From an uncultured Arenimonas sp. (GTDB lineage Bacteria > Pseudomonadota > Gammaproteobacteria > Xanthomonadales > Xanthomonadaceae): a DNA stretch of 14,515 bases. The first letter of the stretch is position 1, and the number at the start of each line of letters is the position of its first letter. Below, one piece after another: positions 7,585-14,299 of this stretch. The stretch covers positions 1 through 14,515 of the forward strand of contig CAMPHE010000008.1 of the NCBI GenBank assembly GCA_946885815.1. Direction: 5' to 3'. The notes under the pieces are model-generated. The model was not told the origin of the DNA. It saw only the letters and a program-made list of their open reading frames with translations, and ran no database searches. The translations under genes and the position numbers were made by a program.

Positions 7585-8457
7585 ATGAAAGAACTGCCGA
7601 ACCGTTCGCTGCCGGGAATTCCGGTGCTGCTGGGCCTGATCGCGCTGGCCGTCGCCGCGCTGGTGCTGTTCGTGTCGGGGGTGCAGGGCGACGGCGTGCC
7701 GCGCTGGCCGCTGGCGCTGTCGGGTGTGGTCCTCGGCATCGTCGCCGCGTTCGCGGCGTTCGGCTTCTACATGGTCGAGCCCAACCAGGCGGCGGTGCTG
7801 AGCCTGTTCGGCAAGTACGTCGGCACGGTCAAGGACCAGGGCCTGCGCTGGAACAACCCCTTCTACAGCGAGAAGAAGGTGAGCCTGCGCGTGCGCAACT
7901 TCGAGAGCGGCAAGCTGAAGGTCAACGACCTGGAAGGCAGCCCGATCGAGATCGGTTCCGTGGTCGTCTGGCAGGTCGTCGATTCGGCCGAGGCGGTCTA
8001 CAACGTCGACGACTACGAGAGCTTCGTGCACATCCAGTCCGAGGCGGCGCTGCGGGCGATGGCCACCAGCTACCCGTACGACCAGCACGAGGAAGGCAAG
8101 GTCTCGCTGCGCAGCCACGCCGCCGAGATCGCCAAGCACCTCACCGACGAGATCCAGGAGCGGCTGGCGCAGGCCGGCGTGCACGTGCTCGAGGCGCGGA
8201 TCAGCCACCTCGCCTACGCGCCTGAAATCGCCCAGGCGATGCTGCAGCGGCAGCAGGCCAGCGCGATCATCGCCGCCCGCACGCGCATCGTCGAAGGCGC
8301 GGTCAGCATGGTCGAGATGGCGCTGGAGCAGCTGTCGGCACGCAAGGTGGTCGAACTCGACCCGGAGCGGCGCGCGCACATGGTCAGCAACCTGCTGGTG
8401 GTGCTGTGCGGCGAGCGCGGAACGCAGCCGATCGTCAATGCCGGCTCGATCTACTGA
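7585..8457 (+). CDS. SPFH/band-7 domain membrane protein
   Basis: SPFH (stomatin/prohibitin/flotillin/HflKC) proteins form large membrane-attached oligomers that organise microdomains or modulate proteases; the partner here is unknown. The 290-residue product has two membrane segments (about 12-31 and 43-63), a conserved [22 protein letters not shown] entry into the SPFH domain (about 61-82), the domain body to about 215, and a short helical tail (about 216-258) rich in Ala, Glu and Arg that probably oligomerises. The ATG at 7585 is supported by AGGGAGAG five bases upstream; an earlier in-frame TTG at 7531 would translate the operator and is rejected. It heads the operon, and the RHH gene follows 9 bp after its stop in the same reading frame. 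Confidence 0.9.
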   Translation: MKELPNRSLPGIPVLLGLIALAVAALVLFVSGVQGDGVPRWPLALSGVVLGIVAAFAAFGFYMVEPNQAAVLSLFGKYVGTVKDQGLRWNNPFYSEKKVSLRVRNFESGKLKVNDLEGSPIEIGSVVVWQVVDSAEAVYNVDDYESFVHIQSEAALRAMATSYPYDQHEEGKVSLRSHAAEIAKHLTDEIQERLAQAGVHVLEARISHLAYAPEIAQAMLQRQQASAIIAARTRIVEGAVSMVEMALEQLSARKVVELDPERRAHMVSNLLVVLCGERGTQPIVNAGSIY

Positions 8458-8466
8458 CGCCCCACG

Positions 8467-8646
8467 GTGAGCGAGAAGAAGGCCTATCCGCTGCGTATCA
8501 ACGCCGAAGTGCTGGACGCCATCCAGCGCTGGGCGGACGACGAGCTGCGCTCGGTGAACGCGCAGATCGAATACGTGCTGCGCGATGCGCTGCGCAAGGC
8601 CGGCCGGCTGAAGAAGAAGGCCGGCGACGCCGACGATGCCCCCTGA
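8467..8646 (+). CDS. Arc-like ribbon-helix-helix DNA-binding protein
   Basis: This small 59-residue protein resembles Arc-family repressors. [22 protein letters not shown] (5-26) supplies the beta-strand that would contact the DNA major groove and the first helix; the [19 protein letters not shown] block (29-47) is the typical second helix that begins with a Ser/Asn cap. The tail (48-59) is charged: KKK followed by acidic residues. The start is GTG at 8467, nine bases after the SPFH stop, with no visible Shine-Dalgarno sequence, so translation probably depends on ribosomes finishing the upstream gene. It is in the same frame as the SPFH gene. It is the best candidate to bind the tandem GATATC repeat upstream of the operon. 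An antitoxin label is possible by homology, but no toxin gene is adjacent. Confidence 0.85.
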   Translation: MSEKKAYPLRINAEVLDAIQRWADDELRSVNAQIEYVLRDALRKAGRLKKKAGDADDAP

Positions 8647-8662
8647 ACACCAGGAGACGACC

Positions 8663-8788
8663 ATGCTGCACATCGCCCGGATGATCGAACGCCGCGCCGG
8701 CGGCAGGCCGTACCGCGCCGCGCCGCCACTGCTGCTGGTTTCCGCGGCGGCGATCCTCACCGGCCTCGCGCTGCTGGCGAGCCGCTGA
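8663..8788 (+). CDS. 41-residue single-span membrane peptide
   Basis: This short gene encodes a basic N-terminal segment with four arginines (MLHIARMIERRAGGRPYR) followed by one hydrophobic span (about residues 19-39, Ala/Leu/Val-rich) and a terminal Ser-Arg. CAGGAG (8651-8656) lies six bases before the ATG at 8663. The stop TGA shares its A with the ATG of the PH-domain gene (TGATG), so the two are translationally coupled. It is not recognisably homologous to a named family. Support comes from the ribosome-binding site, tight spacing on both sides and the clean amphipathic-plus-span layout. The positive-inside rule suggests a cytoplasmic N-terminus. Confidence 0.65.
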   Translation: MLHIARMIERRAGGRPYRAAPPLLLVSAAAILTGLALLASR

Positions 8789-9318
8789 TGGACCGGAACT
8801 TCGCCGTGCCGCCGCTCGGGAAGGCGGCACTGGCGTTCGCATGGGTGCTCGGCGCCGGGTTTCCGGGCGGCGTCGCGGTGCTGCTGCTGATCCTGGCGCG
8901 CGAAGGCGCGGTCCCGCCGCTGATGGTGCTCGCGGGGCAGGCCGTGCTCGCGGTGACGGTGCTGCTGGTGCTGCTCCCGCTGTGGCGCCGCCGCGTCGCG
9001 TTCGACGGCCGGCGTCTCCGCGTGGAGTCGACGTTCTACACGCGCGAGGCGCCGCTGGCCGATTTCGCGCTGGACGACGCCCGCGTCGTCGATCTGCGCG
9101 AACGCACCGAGCTGCGGCCGATGCTGAAGAGCAACGGCTACGCGCTGCCCGGCTTCCATTCCGGCCATTTCCGCCTGCGCGACTGGAAACGCCGGGCATT
9201 CTGCCTCGTCACCGATCCGTCGAAGGTGCTCGCCCTGCCCCACGCGGACGGTCGCGTGTGGCTGCTAAGCTTCGAGCATCCGCAGGCGGTGCTGGACATC
9301 CTCCGCCGCGCGAACTGA
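8788..9318 (+). CDS. Bacterial PH-domain membrane protein
   Basis: The 176-residue product has two membrane spans (about 15-37 and 44-66) followed by a cytoplasmic basic turn (RRRVAFDGRRLRVE) and a compact beta-rich domain (about 68-174). The segment with KSNGYALPGFHSGHFRLRDWKRRAFCLVTDPSKVLALP (split around residues 114-151) and the ending RVWLLSFEHPQAVLDILRR resemble the bacterial PH-like domain (bPH family, PF10882 type). Such domains act as binding or assembly modules on membrane proteins, and no enzymatic residues are expected. The ATG overlaps the stop of the 41-residue peptide gene. Position suggests it works with the SPFH protein in the same membrane assembly, which is inference. Confidence 0.8.
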   Translation: MDRNFAVPPLGKAALAFAWVLGAGFPGGVAVLLLILAREGAVPPLMVLAGQAVLAVTVLLVLLPLWRRRVAFDGRRLRVESTFYTREAPLADFALDDARVVDLRERTELRPMLKSNGYALPGFHSGHFRLRDWKRRAFCLVTDPSKVLALPHADGRVWLLSFEHPQAVLDILRRAN

Positions 9319-9346
9319 ACCGGCGCGAGCCGGAAAGGCGGCGTCG

Positions 9347-9520
9347 ATGGTGCAGTGGCTGGTGATCGGTGGCGGCGTGGTGATCGTCGCGGTGCTGGTC
9401 GTGCTGCGCCGGCGCCTGATGGACCAGGCCGGCCCCGGCCGCCTCACCGCCCACGATCCGGTGCCATGGGACGGCCGCGACCGCCGCGGGTCGGGCGACC
9501 GGCGCGACGGCCCGCGCTGA
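9347..9520 (+). CDS. 57-residue single-span membrane peptide
   Basis: The predicted peptide begins with a hydrophobic span (about residues 2-20, Val/Ile/Leu-rich with GGG), then RRR, and ends in a hydrophilic tail rich in Asp, Gly and Arg (about 34-57). GGAAAGG (9332-9338) lies eight bases before the ATG at 9347. The short spacing to the PH-domain gene (28 bp) and to the VanY-like gene (16 bp) supports a real operon member. No family is recognised. The span followed by RRR predicts a cytoplasmic C-terminal tail. A spurious ORF in GC-rich DNA remains possible, but the ribosome-binding site and hydrophobic profile argue against it. Confidence 0.6.
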   Translation: MVQWLVIGGGVVIVAVLVVLRRRLMDQAGPGRLTAHDPVPWDGRDRRGSGDRRDGPR

Positions 9521-9536
9521 CGGACCCGGCGCGACG

Positions 9537-10334
9537 ATGCAGCCGCTGCCGCGACATCTCCACGTCGACGAATCGCTCGAAGCCTGGCCCGCCGATCTGG
9601 TGCGCGCGCGCGCCAGCGCCGACGCCCGCGCGCTTGCGGGGGCGCGATGGTGCCTGCGGCGCAAACGGGATGGGCGCTTCGTCGCCGCGTTCGGCCCGAA
9701 CGGACTGCACGCGCTGGTGCCGAGACTCGCGCACGAACCCGGGCTCGCCTCGGTGCTCGCCGCGCTGGAATCGCGCGACGAGCGCGCCGGCGTGCACGCG
9801 ACGCTGCCGGTGGCCGGCCTGCGCGACCGCCTGGCCCGCCTCGGCCTCGATGCCGACGGGTACGCGGCGGACACGGGCCTGCCCCTGGTGCCCGAGCCGG
9901 TGCGGCTGGAATACGCGGGCCGCGACCGCTTCGCGCGGCCGCTGTGGCTGCTCGCGCCCGCCGCGCGCGCGTGGCGGCGGATGCAGGCCGCGGCGCGCGA
10001 CGACGACATCGCGCTGCACGCGATCAGCGGCTGGCGCAGCCACGACTACCAGCTCGGGATCTTCGAACGGAAGCTCGCGCGCGGGCAGAGCGTGCCGCAG
10101 ATCCTCGCGGTGAACGCGGCGCCGGGGTACAGCGAACACCATGCCGGCACGGCGATGGACATCGGCACGCCGGACCAACCGCCGGCCGAGGAATCGTTCG
10201 AGGCGACGCCGGCGTTCGCGTGGCTGCACCGCCGCGGCGGCGATTTCGGCTTCGCGCTGAGCTATCCGCGCGGCAATCGCCACGGCATCGTTTACGAGCC
10301 GTGGCACTGGCGCTGGCACCCGCCGGCGGACTAG
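9537..10334 (+). CDS. VanY-type D-alanyl-D-alanine carboxypeptidase (M15 family)
   Basis: M15B peptidases are zinc enzymes that remove the terminal D-Ala from peptidoglycan stem peptides. In this 265-residue protein the peptidase domain is C-terminal: SGWRSHDYQ (164-172), SEHHAGTAMDIG (199-210) with zinc ligands H201 and D208, and EPWHWRW (254-260) with catalytic E254 and zinc ligand H257. All core residues are present. Residues 1-130 form an unrecognised N-terminal part. No signal peptide or membrane span is seen from the ATG at 9537, which is odd for a cell-wall enzyme; it may rely on the membrane partners of its operon, act on cytoplasmic precursors, or have another substrate. Its stop TAG overlaps the stop of the convergent glycosylase gene in CTAG. 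Confidence 0.87.
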   Translation: MQPLPRHLHVDESLEAWPADLVRARASADARALAGARWCLRRKRDGRFVAAFGPNGLHALVPRLAHEPGLASVLAALESRDERAGVHATLPVAGLRDRLARLGLDADGYAADTGLPLVPEPVRLEYAGRDRFARPLWLLAPAARAWRRMQAAARDDDIALHAISGWRSHDYQLGIFERKLARGQSVPQILAVNAAPGYSEHHAGTAMDIGTPDQPPAEESFEATPAFAWLHRRGGDFGFALSYPRGNRHGIVYEPWHWRWHPPAD

Positions 10335-11017
10335 TCCTGCGAGCGCGCCACGCGCACCGGCGCCGCGAAATCGGCGATGCGCCACAGGTAGAAGGCGGCG
10401 AGCGAGCGGTACGGTCCCCACTTCTCGCCGCGCGCCGCGAGTTCGCGCGGTTTCGGCATGTCCTCGAGGCGGTCGAGCAGCTGCGCGCCCTTGCGCACGC
10501 CGAGGTCGTCGACCGGCAGCACGTCGGGCCGGCCGAGCTTGAACATCAGCATCATCTCGACCGTCCAGCGGCCGATGCCGCGCACCGCCGTCAGCCGTTC
10601 GATGATCGCGTCGTCCGGCAGGGTCGCCATCTCGCGCAGCGACGGCACATCGCCGGCCGCGGCGCGCGCGGCGAGGTCGCGCAGCGCGAGCGTCTTGTTG
10701 CCGGAGACGCCGCAGGCGCGCAGCGCCGGGTCGTCGATCCGCGCGAGCGTGTCCGGATGCAGCTTCTTCGCGCCGATGGCGGTCTCGACGCGGCCGACGA
10801 TGGTGGCCGCGGCCTTGCCCGACAGCTGCTGGTAGAGGATCGCGCGGGCGAGCGCGTCGCAGGGGTCGAACGGCTTGCGCCACGCCGCCTGCACGTCGAG
10901 CGGGCCGATCCGGTCGAACCATCGGCCGAACTTCCGCTCGCGCCGGCGCAGGTGCGCGAGGCCGGCATCGACGTCGAAACCGCGCGGATGCCGCGTCGGC
11001 GCTTTCGCGGCGGTCAT
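10331..11017 (-). CDS. AlkA/Mag-type DNA-3-methyladenine glycosylase
   Basis: HhH-GPD glycosylases of this type excise alkylated bases such as 3-methyladenine, starting base excision repair. The 228-residue protein has the AILYQQLSGKAA helix (59-70), the helix-hairpin-helix LTAVRGIGRWTVEMML (142-157), and the catalytic aspartate in LPVDDLGVRKG (167-177, D171 by alignment to AlkA Asp238). It lacks the N-terminal AlkA extra domain and has the length of Mag1-like enzymes. The ATG at 11015-11017 overlaps the stop of the DUF423 gene (ATGA), so it is the coupled last gene of a five-gene operon. No Ada-like regulator is adjacent. The long upstream extension of the open frame is antisense noise. Confidence 0.9.
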   Translation of the reverse strand: MTAAKAPTRHPRGFDVDAGLAHLRRRERKFGRWFDRIGPLDVQAAWRKPFDPCDALARAILYQQLSGKAAATIVGRVETAIGAKKLHPDTLARIDDPALRACGVSGNKTLALRDLAARAAAGDVPSLREMATLPDDAIIERLTAVRGIGRWTVEMMLMFKLGRPDVLPVDDLGVRKGAQLLDRLEDMPKPRELAARGEKWGPYRSLAAFYLWRIADFAAPVRVARSQD

Positions 11018-11364
11018 GACCGCACCGCGTCGGCGGCGACCAGCAGCCAGCCGACGATCAGCATCAGGCCGCCGGCGGGTGCGGCACCGGTCGACGTCGC
11101 GAGGAACGCGGCCGCCGCCAGCGACCCGGCGAACAGCACCAGTCCCGCGCCGAGGGCGGCGAGGCCGGCCAGCCGCAGCCGCGTGGACGCCGCCGGCGCG
11201 AGCAGCAGCAGCGCCATCCCGTGGCCGAACGCGAACGCCGCGGCGATCGCTCCCTGCGTCGCCGCGTTCCCGTCCAGCCCGTGCATCGCCACCGCGGCCA
11301 GCGCGACCGCGGCGCTGCAGCACAGCGCGCCGAATCCCGCGAGCGCGCGACGCGGCAGGCTCAC
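11014..11364 (-). CDS. DUF423 small membrane protein
   Basis: This 116-residue protein has about four hydrophobic spans and matches the DUF423 (YgdD/TMEM256-like) pattern: AVAMHGLDG (near 25-33), GHGMALLLLAP (near 48-58), LRLAGLAALGAGLVLFAGSL (near 63-82), and the C-terminal PAGGLMLIVGWLLVAADAVR. The biochemical role of the family is unknown. The start is GTG at 11362-11364, overlapping the DUF4340 stop in GTGA; the larger open frame containing it runs antisense-like through the neighbour and is not real. Its own stop overlaps the glycosylase ATG. Tight coupling on both sides supports the start choice. Confidence 0.82.
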   Translation of the reverse strand: MSLPRRALAGFGALCCSAAVALAAVAMHGLDGNAATQGAIAAAFAFGHGMALLLLAPAASTRLRLAGLAALGAGLVLFAGSLAAAAFLATSTGAAPAGGLMLIVGWLLVAADAVRS

Positions 11365-12422
11365 GGCGCGGGTTCGAAATAATCGGCGCGCGACGTCATC
11401 AGCGCCTGCGCCTTGTAGGCCGGCAGCAGGAACCGCTTGCCGGCGAAACGGGCCCGCCATGCGTCGACCTGCGCGGACAGCGCCGCGACGCGCGCGTCGA
11501 CGTCCTGCGGTGCGTCGTCGCCTTCGGCGCGTCCGAACCATGCGCGCGCGCGCGCTTCGTCGAACGCGACCGACAGGCGCGCCCAGGTGCCGCGGTCGCC
11601 CGGCCACGCGCCGACCGTCACGGCGATTCCATCGACCGTCTCGAACACCGCGGTGCGCGTCGCCGCGACCCCGTCGTCCGCGGCGAGGTCGTCGAGCGCG
11701 AGCTGGTCGGTGAAGCCGGCGGTCGCATTGCCCAGATCGGGCTCCGCGAGGCGCGCCGGCGACACGCCGTCGGGCGTGAACCGGTCGTCGACGCGCGCGA
11801 GCATGAACGCGCGGCCACTCGCGGGCGTGATCCGCACACGCTCGATCCGCGCGAGCGGCAGGTCGAGCAGGCGCCGGTCGAGCCATACCGCCGGGTCGCG
11901 CGCCGGCGCGACGTCCTCGTCGATCAGCCACGCCTGCGGATCGTCGCCGACGCGCACGTAGCTGCCACCGAGCGCCGGGTGGTTGCGACCCACCACGAGC
12001 ACCACCGGCTCGCCACCGCCGGTGAGCCGCACTTCCGTGCCCTTCGCGGCCGCGCCGGCGACGTCCTCGACGCCGAGGCGCGCGTGGCGTGCGGGGTCGG
12101 CCGTCTTCGCCTGCAGCCGTTTCGCGGTGCCCAGCCGATGCAGCGCGTCGCCGATCTGGCGCTGGTTGCCGGGCCAGTCCAGCCGCGACGGCATCCGCCA
12201 GAGGCCGTCGCGCTTCTCCAGCACGACCAGCGACGCGTCGCCGGCGCCGACGACCTCGATGCGGTCGATCGCCTCGGCGCGCGCGGCGAATCCGGGCAGC
12301 ACCACCGCGTCGGCGGGCGCGGCGCCTGGCGGCGACAGGCGCGCATCGAGCGCCCACCACGCCGCCGCGGCCAGCGCGATCGCGCCGGCGATGCCGACCA
12401 GCAGCGGGCGACCGCGGATCAT
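11361..12422 (-). CDS. DUF4340 domain protein of a GldG-type ABC system
   Basis: DUF4340 proteins are usually encoded next to GldF/GldG-like ABC transporter parts and are thought to be membrane-tethered periplasmic partners; their biochemical role is not known. The 353-residue product has one N-terminal span (about 6-24) and a large soluble portion with the repeated pattern of strand segments: ERRD-like LVVLEKRDGLWRMPSR (65-80), the VLVVGRNHPALGGSYVRV block (141-158), WLIDEDV (165-171) and WLDRRLLDLP (180-189). The ATG at 12420-12422 overlaps the GldG-like stop in ATGA. It is preferred over an in-frame ATG 36 bases upstream, which would overlap the neighbour and give an arginine-rich lead with no signal character. 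Confidence 0.85.
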   Translation of the reverse strand: MIRGRPLLVGIAGAIALAAAAWWALDARLSPPGAAPADAVVLPGFAARAEAIDRIEVVGAGDASLVVLEKRDGLWRMPSRLDWPGNQRQIGDALHRLGTAKRLQAKTADPARHARLGVEDVAGAAAKGTEVRLTGGGEPVVLVVGRNHPALGGSYVRVGDDPQAWLIDEDVAPARDPAVWLDRRLLDLPLARIERVRITPASGRAFMLARVDDRFTPDGVSPARLAEPDLGNATAGFTDQLALDDLAADDGVAATRTAVFETVDGIAVTVGAWPGDRGTWARLSVAFDEARARAWFGRAEGDDAPQDVDARVAALSAQVDAWRARFAGKRFLLPAYKAQALMTSRADYFEPAP

Positions 12423-14296
12423 GCGTCGGCCGGGCGGCGCCGCGCCCAGCGCCGCCACGCGACCAGCAGCGCCGCCAGGGCGACCAGCGCCGGCATGCCC
12501 AAGATGTTCAGCAGCTTCAGTTTCGTGCCCAGCGCCTCGATGTCGGCGTTCAGGCGGTGCTGCACCTGCCGCAGTTCACGGCGCATCCGCAGCCGCTCGT
12601 CCTGGAAGCGCGCCACCTGCGCCTGCTGCTCGACCGTGAGCGGCTGCGCCTGCCCGTCGGCACCCGGCTGCTGCAGCGCCGACAGCTGCGCCTCCAGCTC
12701 GTCGATGCGCTGCTGCAGTTCCTGTTCCTTCGCGCGGTAGCGCTGCTCGGCGGCGCGCCGCAGCGATTCCACCTTCTCGAACGGCCGCGACGCCGCCGCG
12801 CGCGTGCGGATGGCGATCAGGTCGCCGTTGCCGACGAGGTTGTCGACCGCGTTGAAGACGAAATCGCCGTTGTTCGCGAACGGGTCGTACACCGGCTGCC
12901 CGAGGAAGCTGCTGGACTGCACCCAGAGCCGGTCGCTCAGCACGTCGGTGTCGGCGACGACGATGATGTTCGCCGGCTGCGTGCTGTGCGCGACATGGCC
13001 GGCACCGGCGCGCGCCGGGAACGCCGTGTCGAGTTCGCCGCCGAAGCGCGCGGCCAGCACGAACGGGGAACCGCCCGGCTTGAAGCCGTCGCGCAGCGCG
13101 TCGGGCGTGCCGGCGTTCTCGCGCACGGTCGCCACCGGCGCCAGCATCGACGCGCCGGAACTCTGCGCCAGCGCATCCATCGTCAGCGGCGACTCCTTCG
13201 CCAGCGACAGCGCGCCCGCCGACGACAGGTTCAGCGTCGCGAGCTCCGCCGACACGACGTCGCCCTGGTTGAGCGCTTCCTTCCCGAGGCCGAGCACCGC
13301 GAGGTGCCGCACCGGTGGTCCGTTCGGATCGGGCTGCACCTGCAGCGCGTGGCGGTCGTCGAGCACGACGCGCGTCGGGTCGTACTGGATGCCCCACGCG
13401 GCGAACAGTGCCGGCAGGTCGGACGCGCGCGGGATGTCGACCGACAGCGGATCGAGCGGATCGATCGCCGATGCGTCGGCTTCCGAATCCGGGTCGACGA
13501 ACACCAGCAGCCGGCCGCCCTTCAGCACGAACTGGTCGATCGCGTACAGCGCGTCGTCGGACAGGTCCTTCGGGTGCACCACCATCAGCAGGTCGACGTC
13601 GTCGGCGATCGACGAGATCGCGCCCTGCAGCCGGCGCAGCTCGAACAGCTCGGCGATCTGCCGGTCGACGACCCAGCCCGGGTCGGGGCGGCCGGAGGGA
13701 TCCATCGACGGCCCGGTCGGCAGGCCGCTGATCAGCGCCACCACGGGCCGCGAATCGACGCCGAGCGTCGACACCAGCTTGGCGACGTCGTACTCGAGGA
13801 ACGCTTCCTTGTCGGGCTGGATGAACGGCATCGTCGTCTCGCCGTCCGTGCTGTTCGTGCCGACCAGCCCGAAATACAGCTTGTCGCCGGTGCTGCCGAG
13901 CGGGATCGCCTGCAATCCGTACGCGGCGGCCTGGTCCTCGTCCTCGGAGAACGGCTCCGGGTCGATCACCTCGAAGGTGACGCTGCCGCCCGAACGCGCC
14001 GCGATCTCCTCGAGCAGTTCGCGCACCCGGGCGGCGAACACGCGGAACTGCTGCAGGTCGCGCGTCGCGTGCTCGGAGTAGTACAGCGTCAGGTGGATCG
14101 GTTCCTCGACCTTGTCGAGGATCGCCTGCGTGCCCGGCGAGAGCGTGTACAGCCCCTTGTCGGTGAGGTCGAGCCGCGCGCCGCGCAGCACGACCGACGA
14201 CAGCGCGACCAGCGCGACGAACGCCAGCGCGATCGCGGCCAGCGCCAGCAGCGGGAAGGCGCGACGCGCGCGGTAGGAACCGGGTGCGGACGTCAT
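12419..14296 (-). CDS. GldG-like ABC transporter auxiliary protein
   Basis: GldG-family proteins pair with an ABC-2 permease (GldF) and ATPase (GldA); in Bacteroidetes they serve gliding, elsewhere their substrate is unknown. The 625-residue product has an N-terminal span (about 14-36), the family's LTDKGLYTLSPGTQAIL segment (44-60), a long periplasmic domain with ALISGLPTGP (187-196) and GGRLLVFVDPD (260-270), ADTDVLSDRLW (448-458), a Glu/Gln/Arg-rich coiled-coil stretch (about 508-590) and a C-terminal span (about 599-614). The ATG at 14294-14296 is three bases after the permease stop. Length and layout match other GldG-like proteins. It is not evidence for gliding motility by itself. Confidence 0.88.
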   Translation of the reverse strand: MTSAPGSYRARRAFPLLALAAIALAFVALVALSSVVLRGARLDLTDKGLYTLSPGTQAILDKVEEPIHLTLYYSEHATRDLQQFRVFAARVRELLEEIAARSGGSVTFEVIDPEPFSEDEDQAAAYGLQAIPLGSTGDKLYFGLVGTNSTDGETTMPFIQPDKEAFLEYDVAKLVSTLGVDSRPVVALISGLPTGPSMDPSGRPDPGWVVDRQIAELFELRRLQGAISSIADDVDLLMVVHPKDLSDDALYAIDQFVLKGGRLLVFVDPDSEADASAIDPLDPLSVDIPRASDLPALFAAWGIQYDPTRVVLDDRHALQVQPDPNGPPVRHLAVLGLGKEALNQGDVVSAELATLNLSSAGALSLAKESPLTMDALAQSSGASMLAPVATVRENAGTPDALRDGFKPGGSPFVLAARFGGELDTAFPARAGAGHVAHSTQPANIIVVADTDVLSDRLWVQSSSFLGQPVYDPFANNGDFVFNAVDNLVGNGDLIAIRTRAAASRPFEKVESLRRAAEQRYRAKEQELQQRIDELEAQLSALQQPGADGQAQPLTVEQQAQVARFQDERLRMRRELRQVQHRLNADIEALGTKLKLLNILGMPALVALAALLVAWRRWARRRPADA

Positions 14297-14299
14297 CGC

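Noticed and set aside
4764..7739. 991-residue open frame on the minus strand
   Set aside because: It overlaps purT in a wrong frame and lies antisense to the lipoprotein, propeller and SPFH genes. No domain is seen.
8467..8788. A toxin-antitoxin pair made of the RHH protein and the 41-residue peptide
   Set aside because: RHH antitoxins exist, and a small membrane peptide could be toxic, but the order, the SPFH partner and the lack of any known toxin motif do not support it. Kept only as an untested possibility.
7288..9243. 651-residue open frame on the minus strand opposite the SPFH-RHH-PH genes
   Set aside because: The plus-strand genes carry clear motifs and ribosome-binding sites; the minus frame shows only mirror-image composition.
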